From a virus, in IMG/VR virus record IMGVR_UViG_3300041411_000053, positions 40,908-104,907 of that record: a stretch of DNA of 64,000 nt; one strand, written 5' to 3'. This document shows, one piece after another, positions 45,534 through 53,093 of this stretch. Below the pieces are notes generated by a model. That model searched no databases, was not told the origin of the DNA, and saw only the letters and a list, made by a program, of their open reading frames with translations. The stretch's first letter is position 1, and the number at the start of each line of letters is the position of its first letter. A program made the position numbers and the translations under genes.

Positions 45534-45709
45534 TTCTTGCAAGTCAAAGTGGAATGATGATAGCATGTCGTCTGATTAAAGAAACAGACAAAGCATGGAT
45601 CATCAACTACAACGATAAAGCGTATCCTAAAGATGTGCGAGTTCCTAAGTTAAGTAATCGAAAGTTGTTTAACAATGTTGATGAAGCACTTGAATGGATG
45701 GATAATTGA
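45530..45709 (+). CDS. hypothetical protein, 59 aa
   Basis: MILASQSGMMIACRLIKETD then KAWIINYNDKAYPKDV and FNNVDEALEWM, again the strand-helix pattern. ATGA overlap at its start; the stop shares a base with the next ATG. Function unknown. Confidence 0.7.
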   Translation: MILASQSGMMIACRLIKETDKAWIINYNDKAYPKDVRVPKLSNRKLFNNVDEALEWMDN

Positions 45710-45927
45710 TGCACGGTTTTGACAAACTTGGTTGTACATTGATTGGTGTACTGTTCGGTATTATTGGCGGTGGTGCTTTATCCACCTACTCACATAGTCA
45801 GGCTGAGCAGCCCGTGGTTAAACATTGTGAGGTGTCTACTTCCAATAAGGTTTCTGGTGTTGAACAACGAATCAAACCAGTGTATGATACTAACTCATTT
45901 GAACACAAGGTTAAACGAACAGAATGA
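45709..45927 (+). CDS. single-pass membrane protein, 72 aa
   Basis: MHGFDKLGCTLIGVLFGIIG..., one N-terminal membrane helix (residues 8-26) followed by a soluble, basic tail ending EHKVKRTE. The ATG at 45709 is preferred to the TTG just before it. Function unknown. Confidence 0.7.
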   Translation: MHGFDKLGCTLIGVLFGIIGGGALSTYSHSQAEQPVVKHCEVSTSNKVSGVEQRIKPVYDTNSFEHKVKRTE

Positions 45928-46124
45928 TATTTATTCAAAAGCGTGACAAGTATTCTGATGTTATGTCAATCCCTGAGTTTGATGGATGTGTCGACGTTGG
46001 TGCATTCATTCCAGAGGATGGTAATGGTTATTATGGTACTGAAACACACTACAGTTATAGTTACGGTGTGTGGTCTGATTATCCACCAAAAGGTGCAACT
46101 CACGTACATTGGTATAACAAATGA
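45924..46124 (+). CDS. hypothetical protein, 66 aa
   Basis: MIFIQKRDKYSDVMSIPEFD..., Tyr/Gly-rich (DGNGYYGTETHYSYSYGVW). ATGA overlaps on both sides. Function unknown. Confidence 0.75.
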   Translation: MIFIQKRDKYSDVMSIPEFDGCVDVGAFIPEDGNGYYGTETHYSYSYGVWSDYPPKGATHVHWYNK

Positions 46125-46339
46125 TGGTTACTTATATGATGCGTTACTTATCGCTTGATGAAATCATGACATACCCTGATCGTAACTGTATTGACGGTGT
46201 TGAATACTTTGAAGAAGGATGTCTGTGCATTCGGTCGGGTAAGTTGTCAGTCTTATTCGACAAGAGCCCACAAGAACAATTTTATCACTATTTGCAAGGT
46301 TGCCGATGCAGCCGACATATTGACGGAGAACTGAAATAA
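46121..46339 (+). CDS. hypothetical protein, 72 aa
   Basis: MMVTYMMRYLSLDEIMTYPD..., four cysteines (CLCIR, CRCSR), possibly metal-binding. ATG overlapping the upstream stop. Function unknown. Confidence 0.7.
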   Translation: MMVTYMMRYLSLDEIMTYPDRNCIDGVEYFEEGCLCIRSGKLSVLFDKSPQEQFYHYLQGCRCSRHIDGELK

Positions 46340-46509
46340 TGGACTTTATAACAAGACCAGATGAACAACAACCCGCAAAGATCAATCCTGATCATTATAT
46401 TGAGATGTTTTCACTGCTTTCTACCATTGCTGTATTCTGTGATGATGAACGTTATGCAAAACAAGCTGAAGAGATGGTTCGTAAAATTCGTTGGAGTAAA
46501 GGTCGATGA
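46339..46509 (+). CDS. hypothetical protein, 56 aa
   Basis: MDFITRPDEQQPAKINPDHY..., helical, basic end (RKIRWSKGR). TAATG and ATGA overlaps. Function unknown. Confidence 0.7.
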   Translation: MDFITRPDEQQPAKINPDHYIEMFSLLSTIAVFCDDERYAKQAEEMVRKIRWSKGR

Positions 46510-46724
46510 AAGTTGAAAGAGAAGTAGTTGTTCCAGTATTTGAACCAATCGTAATCACCATTGAATCGCTTGACGAACTGAAGTGGTTGACGGCTATTGC
46601 AAACACTTCAGAGTTAACAGCACGACAACTCGGTCGTGATCTAGGGTTTGATATGGAACGTGATTGTAAAGCACAAATGGATCTTTGGAATGGTATTAGT
46701 AAACATATGGATCTGATTGTATGA
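46506..46724 (+). CDS. hypothetical protein, 72 aa
   Basis: MKVEREVVVPVFEPIVITIE then SLDELKWLTAIANTSELTAR: a beta-strand start and an alpha-helical rest resembling the 84-aa protein at 47693-47947 in layout (V...P...IT/VT...E...). Function unknown. Confidence 0.75.
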   Translation: MKVEREVVVPVFEPIVITIESLDELKWLTAIANTSELTARQLGRDLGFDMERDCKAQMDLWNGISKHMDLIV

Positions 46725-46954
46725 ATAACTGTCCCGGTTGTAACAATCCAATGATCGATGGTCAAGTATTCAATGGTCTTCTGAAGTGCCACTGGGACTG
46801 TCAGGACGTTGTACGAACTAACATGGGTGAAGCTAACGCTTTTGAACTAATCAAGCACAGAGCAGATGTCAGGCTGCGACAGGATGGGTTGTTTCCCGGT
46901 CATCACCTGTATGACAAACTAATGGACGCAACTATGGATGAGTATTTCAAATGA
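46721..46954 (+). CDS. zinc-binding hypothetical protein, 77 aa
   Basis: MNNCPGCNNPMIDGQVFNGL then LKCHWDC: two CxxC-like pairs 17 residues apart, a zinc ribbon or rubredoxin-like knuckle, followed by a helix. ATGA overlaps. Function unknown. Confidence 0.75.
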   Translation: MNNCPGCNNPMIDGQVFNGLLKCHWDCQDVVRTNMGEANAFELIKHRADVRLRQDGLFPGHHLYDKLMDATMDEYFK

Positions 46955-47340
46955 CCGAGCGCATCGTATATAGCAAAGACAATGAGAACTTCAATACTGA
47001 TTGTGTTGGTGATATTATTGTTGATATCATTAATGAAAGCTTTGAAGAATTGAAAGTTGGTGATACAATCACATATTATGAGGCTGTTGCTCGTGATTTT
47101 ATACCATCTGATTTCATTACTGATCATCGCATTGAAAGCTTCATTGATGATCTAAACTGCGCAGCCTGTGATGAAGCTGGTGAATATGCTGAGGATTTTG
47201 GTTATTGCAATCCAGAGGATCGTGAAGAACTTAAAGCATTGATTGGTGCATGGGTAGATAAACATCTCACTTGTTCATTCTGGGGTGTTGAGAAGTCTAA
47301 ACAAGTTGATGTTATCGTAACTCAGGAGATGCTTGATTAA
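46951..47340 (+). CDS. acidic hypothetical protein, 129 aa
   Basis: MTERIVYSKDNENFNTDCVG..., acidic, with six cysteines. Contains GDTITYYEAVARDFIPSDFI. Function unknown. Confidence 0.75.
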   Translation: MTERIVYSKDNENFNTDCVGDIIVDIINESFEELKVGDTITYYEAVARDFIPSDFITDHRIESFIDDLNCAACDEAGEYAEDFGYCNPEDREELKALIGAWVDKHLTCSFWGVEKSKQVDVIVTQEMLD

Positions 47341-47693
47341 TGGAATTCTTTATCTTATACCTGTTGATGATCCTTGAGAATGTTCAAGGTTGGTTGATCG
47401 CTGCCAGTTTAATTACCGGTTCAATAATTGGGTGGAGTATGCTCAATGCATTTTTCGAAGGTGATCCTGTACCAAAATTTTGCAAGTGGTTGATTCCAGT
47501 GTGTATTGTGTTATCACTTTGTGCAACACTGATACCAAGTAAGAAAGAAATGGCAATCATTGCAGCGGCGGGTGTGACCTACAACGTGGTTACCAGTGAT
47601 GCAGCAAAGGAGATTGGTGGTAAAGGTGTTGACCTTCTGAATAAGAAGCTTGATGAAATGTTGAAAGATGAACCGACAAAGGTTGTTAAGTAA
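47340..47693 (+). CDS. two-helix membrane protein, 117 aa
   Basis: MEFFILYLLMILENVQGWLI..., hydrophobic segments at about 1-35 and 47-66 and a soluble tail ending KDEPTKVVK. TAATG overlap. Could be a membrane-bound early protein; no holin features otherwise. Confidence 0.75.
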   Translation: MEFFILYLLMILENVQGWLIAASLITGSIIGWSMLNAFFEGDPVPKFCKWLIPVCIVLSLCATLIPSKKEMAIIAAAGVTYNVVTSDAAKEIGGKGVDLLNKKLDEMLKDEPTKVVK

Positions 47694-47947
47694 TGGCTAA
47701 GATAGTTGAACTACCTGTAGTGACTGTAACTGCAAAGTTCACGGTGACAGAGGGTGAACTAAGGGCACTCGATGCTCTTGCTGGGTATGGTGATGACGCT
47801 TTCATCAGAACATTCTATGAGAAGATGGGTCAAACGTATCTTAAACCACATGAGTTACATCTTCGTGAGTTCCTAAAGTCGATTCGCGAAATTGCTAGTC
47901 CAATCCTGAGTAGGGCAGACGCTGCACGTAAAGCTTTCAGCAAATAG
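47693..47947 (+). CDS. hypothetical protein, 84 aa
   Basis: MAKIVELPVVTVTAKFTVTE then GELRALDALAGYGDDAFIRT, ending with a helical, basic part. A known layout among small phage proteins of unknown role. Last gene before the bidirectional terminator. Confidence 0.75.
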   Translation: MAKIVELPVVTVTAKFTVTEGELRALDALAGYGDDAFIRTFYEKMGQTYLKPHELHLREFLKSIREIASPILSRADAARKAFSK

Positions 47948-47954
47948 TAGATAT

Positions 47955-47990
47955 GAAAAAGCCCGGACCTAATCAAAGGTATCCGGGCTT
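47955..47990. terminator. bidirectional terminator at convergent genes
   Basis: Stem GCCCGGA / TCCGGGC with an inner CCT/AGG pair between the plus-strand block and the minus-strand lysis block. The minus direction has a good U-run (TTTTTCATA), the plus direction a weaker one (TTAATTGTGCTT). Confidence 0.85.
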
Positions 47991-48005
47991 AATTGTGCTT
48001 GTAAT

Positions 48006-48317
48006 TTACTTTGGAGCGTTCAAGTCAACACGAAGAGCACCAGTTAGTTCACGAATATCCTGACGTAATCCTTGCGTCTCACGAATCCATTGTTCTTGAA
48101 CAGACTTGAATTCTTCTCGACTCACTTTACCTTCTTGCAGACGACTAATTTCCCTTTGAGTACTTGCAATACTCTTTTCCAAACTAGATATTGATGACTG
48201 AGTGTTTGCCTTATCACCTTGATACATAAATGCAGACAAGGATACTAGAGCGATACCAGCCCAACCACCAAACTTCGCAATCAATTCCTGTAACTTACTT
48301 TCTGGTGGGTTGCTCAT
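48006..48317 (-). CDS. membrane-anchored coiled-coil protein, 103 aa
   Basis: MSNPPESKLQELIAKFGGWA..., one helix at about 17-33 (GWAGIALVSLSAFMYQ) and a coiled coil after it (SSLEKSIASTQREISRLQEG). It overlaps Rz1 and is the last gene of the lysis cassette; XhlA-like or accessory lysis proteins have a similar build, but the order of anchor and coiled coil differs. Confidence 0.7.
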   Translation of the reverse strand: MSNPPESKLQELIAKFGGWAGIALVSLSAFMYQGDKANTQSSISSLEKSIASTQREISRLQEGKVSREEFKSVQEQWIRETQGLRQDIRELTGALRVDLNAPK

Positions 48318-48597
48318 TATTGACTGCCCCTTCTTGTGTATGGTTTTTAATTAATCCTTCAACCAAAATCTGGTGTGCACGAAGGCAGCTCGTGTTGTTT
48401 ACCCATGAACTAGCGAGAGTACGCACTGTCTCGCCCGCTGATTGCTCTATACAACTAACTCTTAGCAAATCCAAGGGAATGTACTGCTTTTGATAGATCG
48501 TCTCTACAATCGTCTCCGGTGGCTTATTTGAGCAACTTGATAAGATCAGTAGGCAAGCGATCATCAATGTCTGCAACGTTTTGCTTAGCATCTTCAT
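48295..48597 (-). CDS. outer-membrane spanin subunit, Rz1-like lipoprotein
   Basis: Signal peptide with lipobox LSSC (ILSSCSNKPP), so the mature protein starts at a lipidated Cys. The body has the typical beginning P.ET.VETIYQKQYIPLDLL of Rz1 partners. Start at 48597 with GGGG before it. It begins inside the Rz gene in another frame, a classic Rz/Rz1 arrangement, and acts with Rz to fuse the membranes at lysis. Confidence 0.82.
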   Translation of the reverse strand: MKMLSKTLQTLMIACLLILSSCSNKPPETIVETIYQKQYIPLDLLRVSCIEQSAGETVRTLASSWVNNTSCLRAHQILVEGLIKNHTQEGAVNNEQPTRK

Positions 48598-48907
48598 TGA
48601 CAACCCCCTTCTTGGATGGTAGCGAATTTATAACCTGTTGTTTTACAAAACCATTACACACTTCCTTACTAACTTCTTTTGTGATGGTGATATATTCTTT
48701 TGGTTTGTTTTTAAGCTCTTCCGCTAATTCCAAGTTCTGTTCAGACAAACGCTTGTTCAGCGTTACATGTGTCAGTAACTTATCCTGAGCAGCGTCCAAC
48801 GCTTCCCTGTCAGACTTACCCGACATGTACGAAACACTGAGCAACGTCATCAGGATAATAACAAGAAGAGTTAAACCTTTACTCTTTATTGCCGCAATTA
48901 GATTCAT
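48524..48907 (-). CDS. inner-membrane spanin subunit, Rz-like
   Basis: 127 residues. N-terminal membrane anchor (MNLIAAIKSKGLTLLVIILM..., residues 10-27), then a periplasmic coiled coil (LDAAQDKLLTHVTLNKRLSE). AAGGAGCATACTA precedes the ATG at 48907. Embedded in a different frame is the start of the Rz1 gene. Confidence 0.82.
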   Translation of the reverse strand: MNLIAAIKSKGLTLLVIILMTLLSVSYMSGKSDREALDAAQDKLLTHVTLNKRLSEQNLELAEELKNKPKEYITITKEVSKEVCNGFVKQQVINSLPSKKGVVNEDAKQNVADIDDRLPTDLIKLLK

Positions 48908-49139
48908 TAGTATGCTCCTTAACTTTATCCAAGTCATCAATCTCTTGATCGAGTAACTTACCAATACCGAAAAGTATTGCGAACATGATACCCCAACCGA
49001 CTAACCAAGTAACAGCCATAGTGTCAGTAAGAAGTCCAAGTAATGCAAGGCCAGCCATACTCACGGCATTCAGAATGTTTGCAGTAAAGGAGTAAAGTTG
49101 GTAATGTTTGCACAGGTGTTTATAAAATCTTTTACCCAT
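48879..49139 (-). CDS. holin or pinholin, 86 aa
   Basis: Two to three hydrophobic helices (about 18-36 and 42-62) with short loops, ending in an acidic/charged tail (DLDKVKEHTNESNCGNKE), GGAG before the ATG. Position between SAR-type endolysin and spanins makes holin the best reading; with a SAR endolysin it would probably be a pinholin that depolarises the membrane. Confidence 0.72.
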   Translation of the reverse strand: MGKRFYKHLCKHYQLYSFTANILNAVSMAGLALLGLLTDTMAVTWLVGWGIMFAILFGIGKLLDQEIDDLDKVKEHTNESNCGNKE

Positions 49140-49143
49140 GTTG

Positions 49144-49701
49144 TTACTCCCATGTTTTCATTAACGGTTTGTAATCAGCAGGAACCTCACCCATACAGTA
49201 TTTATACTGTTTACTGGCTCGAATCTCCAAACCCTTAAGTTTGACTTTCTTACCAGCAATCGTACCAAACACCCATTTTGTCAACTCAACACAGGCACCG
49301 TCGTAATCCTGACGATTCAACTTTGTAAGCATTGTGCTAGAGTTTAGATTCCCACCACCTTTGTTGAACGTGAAGTCTGTTACAGCACCTTTCATCCAAC
49401 CAGACCTGAATGGAACTTTCACAGCCTGTTCAACAATCTTCTCGTGTATAATCCAGTCTTTAACGAACTGAGCAATACATTCGTCTTCGGTGTAGTTCTG
49501 TTTTGGTGTCTCACCTTTCTTCACCAAGTGCCCAATGCATGTAGTCTGCAACCCAACAGGGTCCAAATGAAGATGTGTTAGAACACCCTCAGATGGAACT
49601 GTTAACTCAGATGCAATGTAAGCAGATGGTCCAGCTACACCAGCAGCAATCAGAGCAGCAAATACCCTACCCTTCATGCCTTTGGTAATTGTCATCTTCA
49701 T
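49144..49701 (-). CDS. endolysin, GH24 lysozyme with SAR-type N-terminus
   Basis: Muramidase that cuts peptidoglycan. Catalytic triad Glu38 - Asp47 - Thr53 (SEGVLTHLHLDPVGLQTTCIG), eight and five residues apart as in T4/P21-type lysozymes. Residues 13-31 (VFAALIAAGVAGPSAYIAS) form a weakly hydrophobic Ala/Gly-rich helix with basic residues before it, typical of a signal-arrest-release anchor: it is exported by Sec and kept inactive at the membrane until depolarisation. Length 185 is typical. Confidence 0.88.
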   Translation of the reverse strand: MKMTITKGMKGRVFAALIAAGVAGPSAYIASELTVPSEGVLTHLHLDPVGLQTTCIGHLVKKGETPKQNYTEDECIAQFVKDWIIHEKIVEQAVKVPFRSGWMKGAVTDFTFNKGGGNLNSSTMLTKLNRQDYDGACVELTKWVFGTIAGKKVKLKGLEIRASKQYKYCMGEVPADYKPLMKTWE

Positions 49702-49713
49702 ACGGTGCTCCTG

Positions 49714-50073
49714 TTAATAATGCTTCCAACCACCTAGACGAACACCAGCATAAAATACGAGTGAACGCCACTTGGCAACACCCTCTGTGCGTAATGCTCG
49801 ATAAAGGTACTTGTCAGCCTGTTTACGACTCATCATCTTAGTACGATATAGATAGTCATGGACTGTGCTACCATAGTTCCCATATCCGCTCACAAGAGCG
49901 TACAGAGGATAAAGGAAGATGTTGTGTACAGCTTTCAAACTTGCGAAGTCAGTTATGAAATCAGTTGGTACAACCACATCACCAGCAGAGTCCCTAAAAT
50001 GAAGTGGCGCAAGAAGTCGAAACTTCCTACGCTCTAATTGTTCAGTTTTGAGAGTAGTTACAAACTCACTCAT
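49714..50073 (-). CDS. DUF1353-family protein, 119 aa
   Basis: MSEFVTTLKTEQLERRKFRL ... VVVPTDFITDFASLKAVHNI then GSTVHDYLYR, SRKQADKYLYRALRTEGV: the order VP.GF.TDFAS...HDYLY....AD..F..A....G of DUF1353, a phage family linked to lysis or tail genes. Function unknown. GGGAGTATTGAA before the ATG at 50073. Confidence 0.82.
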   Translation of the reverse strand: MSEFVTTLKTEQLERRKFRLLAPLHFRDSAGDVVVPTDFITDFASLKAVHNIFLYPLYALVSGYGNYGSTVHDYLYRTKMMSRKQADKYLYRALRTEGVAKWRSLVFYAGVRLGGWKHY

Positions 50074-50074
50074 T

Positions 50075-50470
50075 TCAATACTCCCGTGCTGGCCAACCTT
50101 CATCAAGCATGTTATCGGTGAACATGTTATCATTGAGAGCACTCATAATCTCACCTTCCCGCGTGTAGCAAGCTTGGACATAATCACCAATGACATCACC
50201 AATAGTAATAATCTGGTCGGCTGTCATGTTGATGAAAGTACCACTCGTTGTCTTCCAATCAACAGTGTAATCAGGATCACGGGTAGCACGAAGAGTAGCG
50301 GCTGTTAACTTCATCTGAGTAGTACGATCAGTGTACACACTCAGACCATTTACACTAATACCAGCTGTTTCAGCAAGCCATCGTTTACTTGCAATGGTCG
50401 CTATTGTTTCTTCTCGTTTCTTAGCATCCTTTTGAGCTTTGTTTACGATTTTTGAACGGTCAATGTTCAT
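50075..50470 (-). CDS. DUF4376-type protein, 131 aa
   Basis: Helical N-terminal basic region, then AGISVNGLSVYTDRTTQMKL ... TVDWKTTSGTFINMTADQII and AACYTREGEI-like end (VQACYTREGEIM): the layout of DUF4376 proteins that occur next to tail fibres. Possibly part of, or a chaperone for, the fibre. Ends one base before the DUF1353 gene. Confidence 0.75.
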   Translation of the reverse strand: MNIDRSKIVNKAQKDAKKREETIATIASKRWLAETAGISVNGLSVYTDRTTQMKLTAATLRATRDPDYTVDWKTTSGTFINMTADQIITIGDVIGDYVQACYTREGEIMSALNDNMFTDNMLDEGWPAREY

Positions 50471-50472
50471 TA

Positions 50473-50784
50473 TTAATTCTCCACATTGGACAATGGTTGT
50501 GGGAAGGCAACTAGACCATCTGGTACATTAACCAAGTCAACTGGAAAAGCTTGCTCTTGACTATAATTTGCCGGAATAGGAAGCATCAAAGTGAGTGTTA
50601 GTTCACCATCTTCTTTGGTGACTTCTCCCAAAAACCATTCGGATTGAATGGCGTCTGCTTGCAAGGTGTCATAATCAACCATGAATGAGAAGTCATAATC
50701 AACCCCATTCACGGTCAATACATCACCACTCTTGTAGACTTCTAGAACTTTATCGCAACGTATCGGTGATAATTTGATTATCAT
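50473..50784 (-). CDS. tail-fibre-associated protein, 103 aa
   Basis: MIIKLSPIRCDKVLEVYKSG..., start in a TAATG overlap with the fibre stop. Contains LSPIRCDK.LE..K.GD.L..NG..YDFS, a pattern widespread in proteins encoded just after lambdoid side tail fibres. It may help fibre assembly. Confidence 0.75.
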   Translation of the reverse strand: MIIKLSPIRCDKVLEVYKSGDVLTVNGVDYDFSFMVDYDTLQADAIQSEWFLGEVTKEDGELTLTLMLPIPANYSQEQAFPVDLVNVPDGLVAFPQPLSNVEN

Positions 50785-53003
50785 TAGTACCATCTCCCAA
50801 TTGCAGTAAGTTTAACAACAACGGTGCCAAAGTTAAGACCAGACCCCGATTCGGTAACGGCTCGCCAGCTACCAAAACTATTGGACGATGGTCTGGAAAA
50901 ACAACTTGCAAACAGTAGAGTTGGGTTTCCAGAACCGGGTAAAACACTTACTGTAACTACTGGTTCTGAAGTGAATGTGACCGGTGTACTCCCACCAAAC
51001 GCATCACCACCATATAAAATACCACCAGCAAGTGAATATGAATTACCAGTGCCAGCTGTGATGGACCGCCAAGCGATTTGTGTACCATCTACAAACTTTG
51101 TATATTCACCGTTACCGTTTGTACCACGCTCAATTATGGCGCTTTGACCAACTGTGGCAGGGTTTATAACCGTACCAACAATTGTGTTCTGGTCAAAAAC
51201 CAGTCTCCAGTTACCCCAAACACCAGTCCCGTATTTATCCCTAATCCATGTGGTTTTAGTACCCACAGCACCGTCGAAATCGTTCCAAACTTGTCGAATA
51301 GCTGAACCACTACTTGGAGTATTCCCAACCGTTTGAAGAATACCATATGTCTTTGATGGTGGTTTAGTACCAGTAGTCGATGCCCCAGCCATCACATAGC
51401 CGTATGGAATGCTTGCTGTATCGTCAATGTCACCAACAAACATCGTTGGGTTATCACCGACCATTGGAGCCGTGCTAGTTTTCACCCAAGCTTGCCAACC
51501 AGCACGATATTGTCGCATGTAGCACTTTGAAGATGTACCGCCTTCAAGGTATGCAATTTGGGTGACCTCCGCATCGTAGGTGAAAGAGTGGATAATGTAT
51601 GCCGTTGCTGTTGGACAGTTTGTAAATGGACTAAGTACTTTATAAATACCACCATTTACAGAAATTGCATTGTTTGCGTCGGTAACTGAAATTGCTACAC
51701 TACCCAAACCATAATCACCAACTTTTAGCAGGCGCCCTGCCGTAACGTCGGTGTTTGCTCCAGTGGGCACCAACCCCAGTGCTGTTTGTGCAGCCGCCTG
51801 AGTTTCACCACCAGTACCCCCTTTGCTAATAGGAAGCGTTGTAATTGTAGGTTCTTTACCGTTCAATGCTGTCTGTGTCGCTGCTGATACAGGCTTGCTC
51901 GCGTCAGACGTGTTATCCACGTTATCAAGACCAACATCAGCTTTAACCAATGTTACAACTCCAGTCTTACCAGCGACAGAGCTTACCGATTCAGTGTTGT
52001 CGATCTTGTAGAAGTTCTCCATTGGTTTTGAGAAGACCAGTGTGTCGCCGACACCATACTCAATAGTTACACCTGCGTCCGTTGCTGACCCACCAACTGT
52101 AACTTTCCAGAAGGATGAAACAGCTGGTTTAGTTGGATAAACACCAGAAGAAAAATCGACTGGTCCCATGTCCATCAGGTTACCAGTTACAGTAGCAGCA
52201 GCAGCGATTGCATCATCACGAGCTACTTCAGCACGATCAGCATCAGCATCAGCAGAGGTTGCAGCGCTTGTTGCAATGTTAGCTTTTGTGGTTGCAATGG
52301 TGGCGTCAGCGGCTGCACTGTTCTGAGAAGCAAGTGCATTAGTTTCAGATACTTTAGCGGCGTCCTCAGAAGCTTTAGCTGCAACTTTTGATGCATTGGC
52401 AGCGGTTGCACTTGCAGCAGCAGCGTCCTCACTAGCTTTAGAGTTTGTTTCACTAGTTTTGGAATTAGTTTCACTAGTCTTTGCGTTGTTTTCACTAACA
52501 AGAGCAGCATCGGCACTAACATCAGCAGCAGTTGCACTTGCGGCGGCATTTGCTTCACTAACATCAGCAGCGTCAGCACTAACATCAGCACTTAACTCAC
52601 TAGCCTTTGCAGCAAGCTCACTGGCTTTGGCATTTGTCTCACTAACTTCAGCAGCATTCTCAGAAACCAAAGCAGCAGCAGCGGATGCAGCAGCAGCAGC
52701 AACGTCCTCACTGAAGTCACGGATACTGTCGGTGATTGCACGAAGACGATCAGCACTGTCTTTGTTGTAACCCTGAAGTGGTGCAATCATGTAATCTGTT
52801 GAGTTACTAACTGTCACACCTTGATATGCAGGGTAAATACCTAAAACTGTCTCACTAGCAATGTTGGTAACCTCATACCACTCACCATCGGGTGCACGGA
52901 AACCATCACCAACCCGTGCATTTGTAGCAAACTTAGTACCAGTCGCAGTCACTGATGTTTGCCCGGTAGTTACACTTACACTGCCTGTTTTATACCAAGC
53001 CAT
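50784..53003 (-). CDS. side tail fibre (Stf-like), 739 aa
   Basis: N-terminal MAWYKTGSVSVTTGQTSVTA domain (SGT.TVT..GT.F) attaches the fibre; residues about 100-290 are Ala/Ser/Asp/Lys-rich near-heptad repeats such as SETNAKASE, the long shaft; then SVAGKTGVVTLVKADVGLDN and DNTSDASKPVSAATQTALNG motifs of phage fibres and a C-terminal beta domain for receptor binding. ATG 53003 is preferred (GGA before it). Confidence 0.88.
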   Translation of the reverse strand: MAWYKTGSVSVTTGQTSVTATGTKFATNARVGDGFRAPDGEWYEVTNIASETVLGIYPAYQGVTVSNSTDYMIAPLQGYNKDSADRLRAITDSIRDFSEDVAAAAASAAAALVSENAAEVSETNAKASELAAKASELSADVSADAADVSEANAAASATAADVSADAALVSENNAKTSETNSKTSETNSKASEDAAAASATAANASKVAAKASEDAAKVSETNALASQNSAAADATIATTKANIATSAATSADADADRAEVARDDAIAAAATVTGNLMDMGPVDFSSGVYPTKPAVSSFWKVTVGGSATDAGVTIEYGVGDTLVFSKPMENFYKIDNTESVSSVAGKTGVVTLVKADVGLDNVDNTSDASKPVSAATQTALNGKEPTITTLPISKGGTGGETQAAAQTALGLVPTGANTDVTAGRLLKVGDYGLGSVAISVTDANNAISVNGGIYKVLSPFTNCPTATAYIIHSFTYDAEVTQIAYLEGGTSSKCYMRQYRAGWQAWVKTSTAPMVGDNPTMFVGDIDDTASIPYGYVMAGASTTGTKPPSKTYGILQTVGNTPSSGSAIRQVWNDFDGAVGTKTTWIRDKYGTGVWGNWRLVFDQNTIVGTVINPATVGQSAIIERGTNGNGEYTKFVDGTQIAWRSITAGTGNSYSLAGGILYGGDAFGGSTPVTFTSEPVVTVSVLPGSGNPTLLFASCFSRPSSNSFGSWRAVTESGSGLNFGTVVVKLTAIGRWY
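52150..52715 (-). repeat. alanine/serine-rich near-repeats encoding the fibre shaft
   Basis: Imperfect repeats of seven-residue units (SETNAKA, SELAAKA, ADVSEAN) encoded by the side tail fibre gene; low-complexity GCA/TCA/ACA-rich bases on the plus strand. Tandem repeats of this kind vary in number between phages. Confidence 0.7.
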
Positions 53004-53060
53004 ATTCATTCCTCGTAATTAGTTGAACATTGAAAATTATTCTTTCTCCAAAGATAAATA

Positions 53061-53085
53061 CGTCACTAACCATAAGTTAGTGACG
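53061..53085 (-). terminator. possible terminator hairpin between gpJ and fibre genes
   Basis: Perfect 10-bp stem (CGTCACTAAC / GTTAGTGACG) with a five-base loop, followed on the minus strand by TATTTATCTTT. Probably partial, since the fibre gene has no visible promoter of its own. Confidence 0.55.
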
Positions 53086-53093
53086 CTTGTTGT

